Origin: Spartobacteria bacterium UBA695
GTDB taxonomy: Bacteria; Verrucomicrobiota; Verrucomicrobiia; Chthoniobacterales; Chthoniobacteraceae
NCBI GenBank assembly: GCA_002298145.1
Contig: DBMP01000013.1
Location: 434,001-498,000, forward strand
Length of the DNA: 64,000 bases
Direction of reading: 5' to 3'
Below the pieces are notes generated by a model. That model searched no databases and had not been told where the DNA came from. It saw nothing but the letters and a program-made list of their open reading frames with translations. How positions within the stretch are numbered: position 1 is the stretch's first letter; every line of letters begins with the position of its first letter. Of this stretch, positions 42,796 to 52,078 are shown one piece after another. Made by a program: the position numbers and the translations under genes.

Positions 42796-43989
42796 TCAGC
42801 TCTCCAGCTCCGTGTGGATGCGGATGAAGTGGAGCAGGTCATGGCGGGTGATGATCCCGACCAGCTTCTGGGCGCTGTCAGTAACGGCCAGGCGGCCCTG
42901 CCCCGCGACCAGGAGAATGCGCAGGGCGTTGGAGGCGCTGGTTTCCACCGGGATGACCAGGCTGCCGTCGTTTGCCTCGGCCACCTCGCCGCTGAGCGTG
43001 TAAGGCCATTTCTCGCGCGGCACGGCTTTGAGGAACTCCAGGCGTAGCAGTCCCCGGAAGCGCCAGTCTTCGTCCACTACCGGGTAGGCCACGTGGTGGT
43101 GGGTGAGAAAATAGTCGTCCACCGCCAGGCTGAGCGGCGTGGAGGAGGGGATCGTCAGCGGATTGGCCGTCATGAGATCAGCCACGCCGACGCCGTCCAA
43201 GATTTCGCGCGAGAGCGCCTGGTTGTAGCCGGATTCCGCCGCGCTTTTCAGGAAAATCCCGATCACGAGAAAGATCAGGCCCTGGCCCCATCCGCCTCCC
43301 AGGAGCGTGAACACCCCCAGTATGATCAGCACCCAGCTAAAGCCGACCCCGACGCGCGAAGTGATGAACGTAGCCTGGCGAAAGCGGCCGGTGCGCATCC
43401 AGATCAGCGCCCGCAGAACGCGTCCGCCGTCGAGCGGGTAGCCCGGGATCGCATTGAAGATGACCAGTAGCAGATTGACCGTTGCCAGCCATTTGAAAAC
43501 GAGCGCCCCCTCGGGAAGCGTGGCAAAATCGCATCCCCAGGCCATCACGCGGAAGACCACTACCAGCGCGAGCGAAACCAGCGGCCCGGCGATGGCGATT
43601 TTGAGTTCCGTGGCGGGGTCTTCCGGTTCGCGGGAAATCTCCGCCACGCCGCCGATGAAAAGCAGCGTAATGGAAGGGACCGGGATGCCGCAACGCTGAC
43701 TTACCAGGCTGTGGCCCAGTTCATGCAGGAGGATGGAGAGGAAAAAGAGCAGCGTGGCGACCGTCCCCATCGTGATGTAAACCGCCGGGTCGTGTCCCGG
43801 GAGTTGGAGGGGAAAGAGGTAGGTCGCCAGGGAATAGATGACCAGCGCGACGATGAAAAACCACGAGTAATCGAGGTAAAACCGGATGTCGAAAAACGTG
43901 CCAAGAAGGACGCCGGACCTCGCGCGATCTTTTTCGGCCTCGGGTGGGAGAGGAGGAGGATCGGGCGATGGTGGCGGTTCCCGGTTCAT
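42796..43989 (-). CDS. Site-2 protease family protein with two CBS domains (M50B, SpoIVFB-like)
   Basis: A 397-residue membrane metalloprotease. After a Pro-rich cytoplasmic N-terminus, the zinc motif HELGH lies at 89-93 and the third ligand Asp at 187 in NAIPGYPLDGGRVLRA. Six membrane helices are expected. The C-terminus holds two CBS motifs (DLMTANPLTIPSSTPLSLAV, then VVDEDWRFRGLLRL and LAVTDSAQKLVGIITRHD), which would let adenine nucleotides control cleavage, as in SpoIVFB-type enzymes. Its ATG overlaps the stop of the AsmA-like gene by 4 bp, tying it to that envelope protein. The substrate is unknown. Confidence 0.9.
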   Translation of the reverse strand: MNREPPPSPDPPPLPPEAEKDRARSGVLLGTFFDIRFYLDYSWFFIVALVIYSLATYLFPLQLPGHDPAVYITMGTVATLLFFLSILLHELGHSLVSQRCGIPVPSITLLFIGGVAEISREPEDPATELKIAIAGPLVSLALVVVFRVMAWGCDFATLPEGALVFKWLATVNLLLVIFNAIPGYPLDGGRVLRALIWMRTGRFRQATFITSRVGVGFSWVLIILGVFTLLGGGWGQGLIFLVIGIFLKSAAESGYNQALSREILDGVGVADLMTANPLTIPSSTPLSLAVDDYFLTHHHVAYPVVDEDWRFRGLLRLEFLKAVPREKWPYTLSGEVAEANDGSLVIPVETSASNALRILLVAGQGRLAVTDSAQKLVGIITRHDLLHFIRIHTELES

Positions 43990-46901
43990 GGCGTGGGTTG
44001 CGGTGAGGCGGGAGGCATCGCAGCCGGGCTTTCTTCCGGGAAGGAAGGGCCCTGCAAGGGGGCATCAAAATCGTGAGGAAGGCTGGTGAAGTTCTCCGGG
44101 AGCGGTTTCGCTCCGGGGATCAAGGCCGGGGCGTCTCCCCAGAAAACGGGGGTCGGCTGGGCGGGGTCTCCGAGGAAATAGCCGTCGAAATTCTTCCCGT
44201 CCATCGTTCCGGAGACTCGGGCCACCATCCTCGGCTCGGGGCCGAGGTACCAGGTGCCGCTCTCCAGCTTGCCGGTGAGGTAGGAAAGGGTCATCGGAAC
44301 GCCGGAGACGGTGACGCTGCCGATCGCGGTGAGCAGGCTGCCGGTGCCGTCCAGGCGGAGATCGGCGCTGTAGAGCCCCTTCTTGAGCGGGAGCGCCTTG
44401 GGCGTGGTCACGCCGATGCGGTAGGTCCATCGGTCAAAGGGTGGCTTCAGGCTGATGGCGGGCGCAGGCACACTGATGGTTTCGGGGTTGCCGCTGGATA
44501 TGAGCGCCCCGAAATCAACTGTAGGCGCGGCGTCAAGCGCGGTAATTTCAGCGGTGCCGACGGCGGTGGCGGTGGTCTGCGTGCCGGTTAGCGCAAGGGC
44601 CAGGCTGGCCGTCCCCTCCCAGGAGGGACCGGCGTTGAAGTGAACCTTGTCGCCGCGAACCAGGAAATCGTAGGAGGGGGTCTCGAATTTCGAAAAATCC
44701 AGCGAGCCGGTGGCGGAGAAATCGCCCAGCGGATTGCTTGCGGAGACCTTGGAGAAGCGCAGCACGTTGCCGTCGATGTCGGCCTCGGCCTCCAGTTTAT
44801 CCAGGGCGGGGAGGAGGTCGGAGGCGGGGATCTGCCCCTTGGAAAGCTTCACCGAGCCGGTCATGGCCAGGGCCCGCAGCGTGCTTTCGGTCTTCAGCGT
44901 GCCGGTGATGAGCCCCCGGATCGGGATCGGGCGGCCCGTGAGGTGGGCGACTTCCTCAAGCTGCACCCCTTTGGCGGAAATCTGGGCGTTGAAGGGGGCA
45001 TCGGGAGCCAGGGCGTCGAAGCTCGGGTTCACCCACCATTGGAAGAGGTTGAAGGGGAGCGTGGCATCGCCTTCGAGCCAGAGCGCCTTCTTTTGCGTCA
45101 GCTTGACGCCTTCGAGCTTGAGTGTTTTTTCGTCAGCGGCCACCCGGCCCTCCACGCGCGTGTCGCCGTTGGCCAGAACGCACTGGCTGATCGAGAGTCC
45201 GCCCGGGGCGTAGGTCCCCTCCAGGTCGGCGTCGATGGGGAGCGTGCCGGGCGCGCCCTCGGTGCCGAGGGTCCTCAGCTTGCGGAAATGGGCGCTGAAA
45301 GCTCCGGAGTGAGCCCCGGGAGCGCCGTCACCGGACCAGGTGACGTTGAGGCCGCCGCCGGGAGGCGCGGGGGCGATCGGCTTTTGCAGCAGGGCCCGGT
45401 AGGCGGCCAGTTCCTCGATGGAGGCGTTGAGTTCCCCCTGGTAACGGCGCTCGCCGAGGATGCTCAGCGTCCCCTTGCCGCGCACAAAGTCCTGCCCATG
45501 AGCAGCTTCCAGGTTGATGATTTGCAGTTCGTTGCCGTCGAGCTTGATCCCGGCGTTGAGGAGGTCAAAGGGGACGCCGCGCCAGGTCAGCTTGGTGCCT
45601 GCGACGATGAGCTGGCCCTGGTAGGACTTGGCTGTGCCGCGAATGGAGCCGTCCACGGTCATTGCGCCCGAAGCGTCGGCGAACTGGGGGCCGAAGAGGG
45701 CCGAGAGCTCGCCCAGGTTCTGGATCTTGGCGGCGATGTTGAAATTGAAATCCGTGAGCCACCACGGGGTCTTTTCGTCTTCCGGCAGCACGATTTCGCC
45801 ATCGAGATCGAGCGTATTGTGGGCCTGCTGGAGCTTCAACTCGGGGATCTGCACGCGGCGGTTGACGATGGTGGCCCCCATGGCGAGGGAATTCCACTGG
45901 CGGCTGCCCCAGCGGAAGTCGGTGGCTTCAAAGCGGGTGGAGACGGTGGCGTTTTCCAGTTCGTAGGGGGAGCCCTGGAAGGTGAATTTCCCTTCTTTGA
46001 TGACGCCGCCGGTTTTCTCCTGGACGTGGAGGAATTTCCCCAGCGCTTCGACGGCGATGTTGGAGAAGTTGCCGACGATCTCGTAATCCGGCTCGCCGGG
46101 GGTGGCGTTTTTCAAGAGGTCGCCGCGAACCGACCCGCTGAAGGCTGCAATGTCGAAATCGACCTGCAAATTCCCCTTGAGCATGTCATCGAGGTTGCTG
46201 GAAACGCTGCTCAAAATGACGCCGTCGCTCAGGTTCAGATCGGCGACGCGCCAGCGCGCTCCCTGGAGGGCGGTGGTGCCGCGCAGGACGTCGAAGTTGC
46301 GGCTGCCGCGGCTGTTTTCGAGCGTCAGGTGCTCCACGGCGATGACTCCGGGCTCGAATGGGCTGATGGTAAAGCGGACGTCGGCAAAGGTGATCTTGCG
46401 CTTGCCCATGTGAAAGACGAAGGCGGAATTGGCCACCTCGATGCGCGCCGGGGTGGGGAACCAGGACCGGGTGGGTGCGGCGGCGGCGGTGGTGGTGCCC
46501 GAGGGCCCCGCGGGCTGGTCCTTGCGGTGGGGGTGAAAGGCGAAGTCGGCCTCGGTGTGATCAAGGGTTAGGCGGCGGAAGAACGCGCCTCCTTTGGTGA
46601 AGGGCAGGAGGGCCCGCCAGGAGAGGACGACGCGGGCGGACCCGGCGTTGATGCTGGAATCGACCGCTCCGCGCGATGCTTCCATGCGCAGGTCGTGCAG
46701 GATGATGGGTTCGACGAGGCTGCCTTCGACGGAGCCGATTTCAAGCGCGATGTCGTTGCGCGCGGCTTCCAGGAGCACGGCCCGCTTTACCAGAAAGCAG
46801 AAGGAATGGGGTTCGACGAGCGCGAGGATAGCCAGGCCGAGGAGGACCAGGAGGCAAAGGCGGATCCGATGAAAGAGCGATGGTTTGGTGGATGCGGGCA
46901 C
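43986..46901 (-). CDS. Large AsmA/TamB-like envelope protein
   Basis: A 971-residue protein started at GTG 46901. One N-terminal membrane helix (LCLLVLLGLAILALVEP) precedes a long beta-rich periplasmic chain with AsmA-like features: an early IALEIGSVEGSLVEPIIL segment, repeated beta strands (ADLNLSDGVILSSVSSNLDD, AKGVQLEEVAHL) and a C-terminal region resembling AsmA/DUF3971/TamB proteins (PIRGLITGTLKTESTLRALA, DFSATGSLDFSKFETPSYDF). Such proteins form bridges that carry phospholipids to the outer membrane. It overlaps the site-2 protease gene by 4 bp. Subfamily is uncertain. Confidence 0.75.
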   Translation of the reverse strand: MPASTKPSLFHRIRLCLLVLLGLAILALVEPHSFCFLVKRAVLLEAARNDIALEIGSVEGSLVEPIILHDLRMEASRGAVDSSINAGSARVVLSWRALLPFTKGGAFFRRLTLDHTEADFAFHPHRKDQPAGPSGTTTAAAAPTRSWFPTPARIEVANSAFVFHMGKRKITFADVRFTISPFEPGVIAVEHLTLENSRGSRNFDVLRGTTALQGARWRVADLNLSDGVILSSVSSNLDDMLKGNLQVDFDIAAFSGSVRGDLLKNATPGEPDYEIVGNFSNIAVEALGKFLHVQEKTGGVIKEGKFTFQGSPYELENATVSTRFEATDFRWGSRQWNSLAMGATIVNRRVQIPELKLQQAHNTLDLDGEIVLPEDEKTPWWLTDFNFNIAAKIQNLGELSALFGPQFADASGAMTVDGSIRGTAKSYQGQLIVAGTKLTWRGVPFDLLNAGIKLDGNELQIINLEAAHGQDFVRGKGTLSILGERRYQGELNASIEELAAYRALLQKPIAPAPPGGGLNVTWSGDGAPGAHSGAFSAHFRKLRTLGTEGAPGTLPIDADLEGTYAPGGLSISQCVLANGDTRVEGRVAADEKTLKLEGVKLTQKKALWLEGDATLPFNLFQWWVNPSFDALAPDAPFNAQISAKGVQLEEVAHLTGRPIPIRGLITGTLKTESTLRALAMTGSVKLSKGQIPASDLLPALDKLEAEADIDGNVLRFSKVSASNPLGDFSATGSLDFSKFETPSYDFLVRGDKVHFNAGPSWEGTASLALALTGTQTTATAVGTAEITALDAAPTVDFGALISSGNPETISVPAPAISLKPPFDRWTYRIGVTTPKALPLKKGLYSADLRLDGTGSLLTAIGSVTVSGVPMTLSYLTGKLESGTWYLGPEPRMVARVSGTMDGKNFDGYFLGDPAQPTPVFWGDAPALIPGAKPLPENFTSLPHDFDAPLQGPSFPEESPAAMPPASPQPTP

Positions 46902-47116
46902 GGAGTTTGAAGACCTTGGAATCGTTAATTTTCAATGAGAAGGCGCTCGGGTGCAAGCCCCAAGGTGGGGGGAACCTTTAGTACCCCTTGTGGCAAAGGG
47001 CCCGTCTGATAAAAATCTTTTGACGCGTGGCGTTCTCTGGCAACATTGATGCATGCCGGTTCATGCCTTTTGGGGACTTGATGTTCAGTCCGCCGGGCTT
47101 GCCGCAGATTGATCCA

Positions 47117-48523
47117 ATGTCCAACAGTTCCGATTCCGCCAGCAGCCCCGTTCCATCCGGGGTGCCTTCCTCCACGCCCGCACACGATCCTTATAAAGCC
47201 TGGAGGGAGCCGGGGTTCCGGGGATTCCTGATCGGCAACGCGGCCTCGGTGATCGGGCGGCAGATGACGGCGCTGGCGGTGGGCTGGGAGATTTACCGCC
47301 GCACGCATTCGGCGACGCTGCTGGGCCTGGTGGGCCTCTGCTCGGCGCTGCCGCTGTTCTTTTTCACGATCCCCGCCGGGCAGATGGCCGACCGCCTGCC
47401 GCGCAAGCAGATCATTCTGGTGACGCAATGGCTGGAGATTCTGGCGGCTACGTGCCTGGCGGTGCTCTCCTCCTGGCACGGGCTTTTGCCCCACTGGCCG
47501 GTGCTCGCGGCGGCGCGGCGCGGGCTGGAGTGGATCGTCATTCACATCGAGCACTCGGCGGCCCCGACCATCGACTGGGGCATCCCGCTGATGCTCGGGC
47601 TGCTGCTCTTCTCCGGCGTCGTGCGGACCTTTAGCTGGGCGGCGCGTACGTCGCTGGTGCCGACCCTGGTGCCGCAGTCGGCGCTCCAGAACGCGATTAC
47701 GTGGAATTCCAGTGTCTTTCAGGCCTCCGCGGCGGCGGGCCCGGCGCTTTGCGGCTTGCTGGTGGCCAAGACGAGTTTTTCGACGGCCTACGCGATTGAT
47801 GCCGTTTGCGCCTTCCTCTTTTTCGTTTTGCTGGCCCCGGTGAAGGTCCGGAAACCGGCACCCGAGGAGAATGTGAAGACCTCGATTGCCAAGGGAGACC
47901 TGCTCGGCGGGTTGCGCTTTGTCTTCCAGACTAAGCTGGTGCTGGCGGCGATGACGCTGGATATGTTCGCGGTGCTGCTGGGCGGGGCGACGGCGCTTTT
48001 GCCGGTGTTCGCCGAGCGTCTGCATGTGGGCGGCGTGGGCCTGGGCTGGCTGCGGTCCGCCGATGCGATCGGGTCGATCTCGATGAGCCTGCTCCTGGCG
48101 TACCTGCCGCCGATGAAGCACGCGGGGCGCAATTTGCTCTTCGCCGTGGCGGCCTTTGGCGTGGCCATTGTCGGCTTCGGCCTTTCGCCTTATTACTGGC
48201 TTTCGTTCCTCTGCCTGCTCTTCTCGGGCGGCTTTGATGCCATCAACGTGGTGATCCGGCATACGCTGGTGCAGATGGCGACGCCGAACGAGCTTCGCGG
48301 GCGAGTTTCGGCGGTCAACAATGTCTTTATCGGCAGCTCCAACGAGATCGGGGCCTTTGAAAGCGGGATGACTGCGGGGCTCTTCGGGCCGGTGGCTTCG
48401 GTGATCGGCGGCGGCATTGGCACGATCCTGGTCGTCCTGGGCGTGGCTTCGCTCTGGCCGCAGTTACGCCGGTTCACGACGCTGGAATCCGCCGCGCCGA
48501 AGGCCGCGAAGGAAGCTCTATGA
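47117..48523 (+). CDS. MFS transporter (MFS_3/EntS-like exporter)
   Basis: A 468-residue transporter; ATG 47117 is preferred, since the frame upstream to 47027 encodes no plausible membrane-protein N-terminus. After a Ser/Pro-rich start, PGFRGFLIGNAASVIGRQMT begins the first helix. The loop 2-3 signature GQMADRLPRKQIILV and twelve helices are visible, with later ALLPVFAERLHVGGVGLGWL and NELRGRVSAVNNVFIG, typical of enterobactin-exporter-like MFS proteins. It may export a small molecule or drug. Its stop overlaps the methyltransferase start by 4 bp, so the pair is co-expressed. Confidence 0.88.
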   Translation: MSNSSDSASSPVPSGVPSSTPAHDPYKAWREPGFRGFLIGNAASVIGRQMTALAVGWEIYRRTHSATLLGLVGLCSALPLFFFTIPAGQMADRLPRKQIILVTQWLEILAATCLAVLSSWHGLLPHWPVLAAARRGLEWIVIHIEHSAAPTIDWGIPLMLGLLLFSGVVRTFSWAARTSLVPTLVPQSALQNAITWNSSVFQASAAAGPALCGLLVAKTSFSTAYAIDAVCAFLFFVLLAPVKVRKPAPEENVKTSIAKGDLLGGLRFVFQTKLVLAAMTLDMFAVLLGGATALLPVFAERLHVGGVGLGWLRSADAIGSISMSLLLAYLPPMKHAGRNLLFAVAAFGVAIVGFGLSPYYWLSFLCLLFSGGFDAINVVIRHTLVQMATPNELRGRVSAVNNVFIGSSNEIGAFESGMTAGLFGPVASVIGGGIGTILVVLGVASLWPQLRRFTTLESAAPKAAKEAL

Positions 48524-49323
48524 TTAGCGACCAACAGATCGATGGGGGAAAGGGGTTCGATTGGGGGAAAACTTCGGCGGATTACGCAAAGTATCGGGAT
48601 ATTTACCCTCCCGAATTTTATCGAAAAATCTTGGACGCGGGGCTTTGCGTCGCCGGGCAAAACGTATTGGATCTTGGGACCGGAACGGGGGTTTTACCGC
48701 GGAATCTCTACCGGTATGGGGCTCATTTTGTGGGCACTGATATTTCTCAAAACCAGATTGAACAGGCCAAAGAGCTGGCTAGCTCCGCCCATATGGACAT
48801 CGAGTTCCAGTGCGCGCCTGCAGAGGAAAGCAACTTCCCCGACGGTTCGTTTGATGTTGTGACAGCCTGCCAGTGTTTCTGGTATTTCAATCACCCGGTC
48901 CTGGCTCCCACGCTTTTCAGGATTCTAAAACCCGGCGGCCGGTTCGCGGTGCTCTTTATGGCATGGCTTCCGCGTGAGGATAAAATCGCGGGTGAAACCG
49001 AAAAGCTTGTTTTGAAATTCAACCCGGCATGGAACGGTTGTGGATTGACCAGAGATTCTTTTGCGGTGCCCGCGATGCAGGCTTACGAAAAGTATTTCGA
49101 GATCGAAAACGACCTGCGTTTTGACGTCCGGGTGCCTTTTACGCGGGAAAGCTGGAATGGCCGGATCAGAGCGTGCCGTGGCACGGGTGCGTCCCTGGAT
49201 GAAAAGACCCTGGAGCAATTCAACCGTGAGCATGTGGACTTACTCCAATCCATCGCTCCGGAAAAGTTCGATATCCCGCATTACTGCGTGATACGGATAT
49301 TGCGTTCTAAAAAGACGGTTTAA
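48520..49323 (+). CDS. SAM-dependent class I methyltransferase
   Basis: A 267-residue methyltransferase. Motif I is NVLDLGTGTG at 48-57, the acidic post-I motif is in FVGTDISQNQIEQAKEL, and motif II/III segments (ESNFPDGSFDVVTACQCFWY, RILKPGGRFAVLFMAW) follow the Methyltransf_11 pattern. The substrate is unknown. By eye its base composition is clearly lower in GC than both neighbours, with more A/T-ending codons, which suggests recent transfer. Translation is coupled to the MFS gene by a 4-bp overlap; it may modify the compound the exporter moves. It converges on the acetyltransferase gene with a 4-bp overlap of stops. Confidence 0.88.
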   Translation: MISDQQIDGGKGFDWGKTSADYAKYRDIYPPEFYRKILDAGLCVAGQNVLDLGTGTGVLPRNLYRYGAHFVGTDISQNQIEQAKELASSAHMDIEFQCAPAEESNFPDGSFDVVTACQCFWYFNHPVLAPTLFRILKPGGRFAVLFMAWLPREDKIAGETEKLVLKFNPAWNGCGLTRDSFAVPAMQAYEKYFEIENDLRFDVRVPFTRESWNGRIRACRGTGASLDEKTLEQFNREHVDLLQSIAPEKFDIPHYCVIRILRSKKTV

Positions 49324-49874
49324 GCCGCCGGGCCGGGCCGTTTTTTTAACGCACGGGCTGGGTGGCCGACGGCTACCATTCCCGGTGGAACATCGTGGGT
49401 GACGAGCGAGCATGCGCCGACGACCGAGCGGTCCCCGAGCGTGACGCCCGGCATGACGAAGGCCCGCGCGCCGATAAAGACGTCCTCGCCGATAGTGATC
49501 TTGGCGACCTGCAACGGGGTATTCGGGTCTGCGAGGTCGTGCGTGCCGGTGCAAAGGTAGGCCTCCTGAGCCACGACGCTGCGCGCGCCGATCTCGATTT
49601 TGCCCAGCGTGTAGGCGTTGGCGCGGTCGCCCAGGCAGGCGCGGTCGTGCAAGGTGAGGTTCCACGGGATCTGGATGCGCGCCCGCTGGTGGACGAAGGG
49701 GGTGCCGTGGAGTTTCGCGCCGAAGCGCCGCAGCCAGAAGAGCCGCCAGCGGTTGAGCGGCTTGGGCGTCCACTGGCAAAAGAGCGCCCACACGGCGTCC
49801 CAAAGCAGCATCCCCACGCGCTCGCGCAGGGACCATGGGGAGGCGTAGGCGTTGGCTTGGGCAAAGGTTTTCAC
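49320..49874 (-). CDS. WcaF-like polysaccharide O-acetyltransferase (hexapeptide repeat)
   Basis: A 184-residue left-handed beta-helix acetyltransferase. Residues 60-170 carry hexapeptide turns (VHQRARIQIPWNLTLHDRAC, LGDRANAYTLGKIEIGARSV, ITIGEDVFIGARAFVMPGVT, LGDRSVVGACSLVTHDVPPG) and the end VGHPARALKKRP, all typical of WcaF/NodL relatives. A catalytic His is probably that in CTGTHDL. It would acetylate sugars of the polysaccharide built by the upstream glycosyltransferases. Last gene of the wzm-wzt operon, overlapping the upstream GT by 4 bp. Confidence 0.88.
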   Translation of the reverse strand: MKTFAQANAYASPWSLRERVGMLLWDAVWALFCQWTPKPLNRWRLFWLRRFGAKLHGTPFVHQRARIQIPWNLTLHDRACLGDRANAYTLGKIEIGARSVVAQEAYLCTGTHDLADPNTPLQVAKITIGEDVFIGARAFVMPGVTLGDRSVVGACSLVTHDVPPGMVAVGHPARALKKRPGPAA

Positions 49875-51103
49875 GCGGAGAGGAGGGATTCGAATAACTC
49901 CAGATACTGCTTGGCCTGGCGCCGAAGGTCAAAATGTTCTTCGGCAAACCGGCGGCAGGCGGGTCGCGGCCAGGCCCCGTTTCGGAGCGCCTGGAGCCCC
50001 TGGTCGAGCGTGGCGGCGAAGCTCTCGGCCGAGAAGCTCCCGGCCAGCCAGCCGGTCTCCCCCGGCTTGACCATCTCCGGCACGCCCCCGACGGCGCAGG
50101 CGACGACCGGGGTGCCGCAGGCGAGCGACTCGGCCACGGTGTTGGGCAGGTTATCGACGGGGGCCATGTGCAGGAGGACGTCGGCGGCGGAGTAGATGAC
50201 CGACTTCATGAGGTCGCTCGGGATGTAGCCGCAGTGGATGTGCCGGATGCCTTCGTGGCGAATCTCCGGCGGCCAGTGGCCGAGGGTGAGGAGCTGCAAG
50301 GGGCGGGTTTGCGTGGCGGCGAGCACGGCGTCGATGAGGTTGCCCCCCTTGCGGCGCTCTTTGAGGTAATCGGCCACGAGCAGCACGGTGGGGAGGTGCG
50401 GATCGAGCCCGAGGGCGGCCTGGGCCGAGGCGGCGTCTGCCGGTTTGTAGGCTTCGAGGTCGAGGCCGTTGGCGATGACTTCAACGCGGTTCTTGCGCCA
50501 GAGGCCCCGGCGGGCTTCCCCGGCGATCCAGCACGAGGGGCAGGCGGCGACGATGTTCGGGTGGGCTTCGAGCACGGTTTGCCGCGCGGCCCAGGCAGCG
50601 GCGATGCGATGCGGAGCCAGCGCCGGGTATTCGGAGGGCGTGGGGCACGAGGCGTCGCACCCGGTGACGAATTTCTCGCAGTCGTAGGCGTAACAGCAGC
50701 GGCCGGTGGTGCTCCAGAGGTCGTGGAGGGTCCAGACGACGGGGGCGTGCGCGGCGCACTCTTCGACGAGCCCGATATCCCAGCCCGCCTTGTGGAGATT
50801 GTGCAGGTGGATGACGTCCGGTTTCTCCCGGGCGATGGCTTGGCGGAGCTGCCGCCGCACGCCATGGTTGGAGAGGCGCTCCTCGACGCGGCCGAGGCCG
50901 AATGCGTGGGCCAGGCTGGTGACGCCTTCGAGCCTGCGACCCGGGGAGAGGAGAAACTTCTCCTGCGTGGGCGCGCCGCCGTCCATGGCGCCTACGGCCC
51001 GCACGCAGTCCACGCCGAGGCCAATGAGGCCTTGCGTGAGGCGCTGGCAGGCGATCGCCGCGCCGCCGGTGGATTCGAGATCGGAGAGAATGAGGAGCTT
51101 CAT
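49871..51103 (-). CDS. GT4-family glycosyltransferase
   Basis: A 410-residue GT-B enzyme. The N-terminal domain begins KLLILSDLESTGGAAIACQR with the Gly-rich donor loop. The C-terminal domain has VLLVADYLKERRKGGNLIDA and the GT4 E-x7-E region VAESLACGTPVVACAVGGVP. Cys-rich segments around 145-165 (CCYAYDCEKFVTGCDASC) are typical of Verrucomicrobia/Bacteroidetes-type members that bind a metal or form a loop. It follows the HlpA-like GT by 36 bp and overlaps the acetyltransferase by 4 bp. Confidence 0.9.
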   Translation of the reverse strand: MKLLILSDLESTGGAAIACQRLTQGLIGLGVDCVRAVGAMDGGAPTQEKFLLSPGRRLEGVTSLAHAFGLGRVEERLSNHGVRRQLRQAIAREKPDVIHLHNLHKAGWDIGLVEECAAHAPVVWTLHDLWSTTGRCCYAYDCEKFVTGCDASCPTPSEYPALAPHRIAAAWAARQTVLEAHPNIVAACPSCWIAGEARRGLWRKNRVEVIANGLDLEAYKPADAASAQAALGLDPHLPTVLLVADYLKERRKGGNLIDAVLAATQTRPLQLLTLGHWPPEIRHEGIRHIHCGYIPSDLMKSVIYSAADVLLHMAPVDNLPNTVAESLACGTPVVACAVGGVPEMVKPGETGWLAGSFSAESFAATLDQGLQALRNGAWPRPACRRFAEEHFDLRRQAKQYLELFESLLSA

Positions 51104-51139
51104 GGAGGTAATCCCAAGTCCTGGACTTGGTATAATCGC

Positions 51140-52078
51140 CTATTTTCGGAAAAGAAGATGCTTTTTGAGCCAACCTCCGAAAATTTTCGCGTGGTTCCAA
51201 ACGTTCAGCGGAAAGGCGGCTTGTTCAAGGAAAACGGTGCGAAAAGTGTGGCGGTCGGCGGCTGTGTTGCGAACGATGCGGGCGGGGTGGGTCAGCCGCC
51301 CGATCTCCCGTCCGGGAAGCTGGCGCGAGTTGCTGGCAAAAAGGTGCGTGGAGTGAGCGCCGAAGCCGATGTTCTCGACGAGGTTGCGCTCCGGGTAGAC
51401 GGCGAGGCCCCCGTGGGCCCAGCAGGTCAGCATCCACGAGTAATCCCAGGTATTGGGGCGCGTGGCGGGGGAGGGGATGGTGTCGAAGATGGCCGACCAG
51501 TAGGCGCGCTCCTCGGGGGTGTCGAAACCGGCTTCGATGCGGGCGCGGGAGGCCGGGTCGCTCCAGCAGGCGGCGTCGCGGTCGATGAGCTTCCAGGCGC
51601 GCCGCCACGTGGCCCAGCCCCAGATGTGGTTGTATTTGCTGAAAAAGTAGCTTTTCCAAGTCCGCCGCCGCCAGCCCTGGAAGTTGTTGGCTCCGATGTG
51701 GAGGACTCGTGGTTCGTTGCGGTAGCGTTCCAGCAGCGTTTCGCAGAAAGTAAAAAACGACGGGTGCGGCAGGCAGTCGTCTTCCAGAATGATGGCCTCC
51801 TCCACCAGGGAGAAGGCCCAGTCCAGCCCGCTAAAGACGCGCTCGCGGCAGCCGAGGTTGGTTTCGGCGTAGTCGGTGAGGACTTCGCATGGCCAGTCAA
51901 CGCCCTCGCTGATGATGCGGCGCACGACGGCGACCCTCGCGGCGTCGGCGGGGACCTGGGGCCTGGGGCCGTCGCACACGACGAGCAGCCGGGGCGGCCG
52001 GGCTTTGCGGATGGCCTCGAAGACTCGGGCCGTGGTTTCGGGCCGGTTGAACACCAGGAAAATAACGGGGGTATTCAT
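51140..52078 (-). CDS. HlpA-like GT2-related glycosyltransferase
   Basis: A 312-residue GT-A-like enzyme; ATG 52078 overlaps the upstream gene by 4 bp and fixes the start. It opens MNTPVIFLVFNRPETTARVF, and the metal-binding acidic motif is EEAIILEDDCLPHPSFF. The later segment KYNHIWGWATWRRAWKLIDR is the distinctive mark of the group named after hemolytic protein HlpA, in polysaccharide loci. Donor and linkage are unknown. Confidence 0.85.
   Translation of the reverse strand: MNTPVIFLVFNRPETTARVFEAIRKARPPRLLVVCDGPRPQVPADAARVAVVRRIISEGVDWPCEVLTDYAETNLGCRERVFSGLDWAFSLVEEAIILEDDCLPHPSFFTFCETLLERYRNEPRVLHIGANNFQGWRRRTWKSYFFSKYNHIWGWATWRRAWKLIDRDAACWSDPASRARIEAGFDTPEERAYWSAIFDTIPSPATRPNTWDYSWMLTCWAHGGLAVYPERNLVENIGFGAHSTHLFASNSRQLPGREIGRLTHPARIVRNTAADRHTFRTVFLEQAAFPLNVWNHAKIFGGWLKKHLLFRK

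Noticed and set aside
44640..46571. 643-codon open frame antisense to the AsmA-like gene
   Set aside because: Same cause: a shadow of a GC-rich real gene, without domain features or start signals.
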